A stretch of DNA of 13,324 nucleotides. Origin: CAZWRK01 sp964635875. GTDB lineage: Bacteria; Pseudomonadota; Gammaproteobacteria; Burkholderiales; Aquaspirillaceae. The stretch is taken from contig CAZWRK010000110.1 of assembly GCA_964635875.1 (NCBI GenBank), positions 1-13,324 of the forward strand, written 5' to 3'. The notes under the pieces are model-generated. The model saw only the letters and a program-made list of their open reading frames with translations, was not told the DNA's origin and did not search any database. Both the position numbers and the translations under genes were made by a program. Shown here one piece after another: positions 12,855-13,324 of the stretch. How positions within the stretch are numbered: the stretch's first letter is position 1; each line of letters opens with the position of its first letter.

Positions 12855-13324
12855 TTACAAACCGGCGTCTGCACGCAAAGCCGCAGCTTTGTCGGTGGCT
12901 TCCCAAGTGAACTCGGGCTCTTCGCGGCCAAAGTGACCATAAGCGGCGGTTTTCGCGTAGATCGGACGCAGCAGATCGAGCATTTGCACGATGCCTTTCG
13001 GGCGCAAATCGAAATGCTTGCGCACCAATTCGACGATTTTTTCGTTCGGGATTTTGCTGGTGCCAAAAGTATCGACCGAAATCGAAGTCGGTTCAGCGAT
13101 CCCAATCGCGTAAGACACTTGGACCTGACATTGACGCGCCAAGCCTGCTGCGACGATGTTTTTCGCGACATAACGACCGGCATAGGCCGCAGAGCGATCC
13201 ACTTTAGACGGATCTTTACCGGAGAATGCGCCGCCGCCATGCGGTGCCGCACCGCCGTAGGTGTCGACAATGATCTTGCGGCCGGTCAGACCGCAATCGC
13301 CCATCGGGCCGCCAATCACAAAGC
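12855..13324 (-). CDS. metK: S-adenosylmethionine synthetase (partial, N-terminus off the right edge)
   Basis: MetK makes S-adenosylmethionine from methionine and ATP. Only the last 156 residues or so of about 385-390 are present; the frame is open at the window edge. The visible part has FVIGGPMGDCGLTGRKII, VDTYGG, the phosphate-binding HGGGAFSGKDPSKVDRSAAY and a C-terminal region ending in EPEFTWEATDKAAALRADAGL. These are conserved parts of the central and C-terminal domains. It is followed by a strong terminator and then by the SAH-regulated ahcY, so the two are neighbours in pathway but separate in transcription. Confidence 0.97.
   Translation of the reverse strand, partial: FVIGGPMGDCGLTGRKIIVDTYGGAAPHGGGAFSGKDPSKVDRSAAYAGRYVAKNIVAAGLARQCQVQVSYAIGIAEPTSISVDTFGTSKIPNEKIVELVRKHFDLRPKGIVQMLDLLRPIYAKTAAYGHFGREEPEFTWEATDKAAALRADAGL

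Noticed and set aside
1..13324. CRISPR array, transposon ends, tRNA genes, DNA uptake sequences
   Set aside because: No regularly spaced repeats, terminal inverted repeats with transposase, tRNA-like folds or GCCGTCTGAA-type uptake words were seen on reading through both strands by eye.

Overview
The window reads as an ordinary chromosomal stretch of a betaproteobacterium. I favour a Neisseriales/Chromobacteriaceae-like genome, because of the order aroQ-accB-accC-prmA followed by a zinc-ribbon gene, a type II dehydroquinase, the queA-DUF971-ubiE-ubiJ-ubiB run, and an S-adenosylhomocysteine (SAH) riboswitch in front of ahcY. Genus-level placement is a guess. Most genes have moderately high G+C. 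One gene (8777-9502) is clearly A+T-rich and looks imported.

Left block, minus strand (1-4053): aroQ, accB, accC and prmA, then the N-terminal part of a zinc-ribbon protein that runs off the left edge. accC and prmA overlap by 4 nt (ATGA). The accB-accC gap is about 100 nt and carries nested inverted repeats. A divergent intergenic region of about 245 bp (4054-4298) with a two-level palindrome separates this block from the next.

Middle block, plus strand (4299-8707): queA, a DUF971 protein (ATGA overlap with queA), ubiE, ubiJ and ubiB. Three of these serve late ubiquinone synthesis: the C-methyltransferase, the lipid-binding scaffold and the atypical kinase. A terminator-like hairpin with a T-run sits between ubiJ and ubiB. 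A strong bidirectional terminator ends the block.

Islet (8777-9602): one A+T-rich minus-strand gene coding for a 241-aa protein that resembles a class III nucleotidyl cyclase fold. It is fenced by terminators on both sides. It has the two metal-binding aspartates but unusual residues elsewhere in the active site. It is the only accessory-looking gene in the window and the main candidate for something undescribed.

Right block, minus strand (9637-13324): a YqhA/UPF0114 four-helix membrane protein, metF, ahcY and the C-terminal part of metK. metK makes SAM, ahcY removes the SAH left after methyl transfer, and metF supplies the methyl group for remaking methionine, so this is an activated-methyl-cycle cluster. 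Each of metK and ahcY is followed by an intrinsic terminator. ahcY has its own promoter (perfect TATAAT) placed so that the transcript starts a few bases before a well-conserved SAH riboswitch. Downstream of the aptamer is a pair of mutually exclusive helices that could control the ribosome binding site.

No tRNA, rRNA, CRISPR array, insertion sequence or attachment site was seen. No gap between genes exceeds 300 bases.
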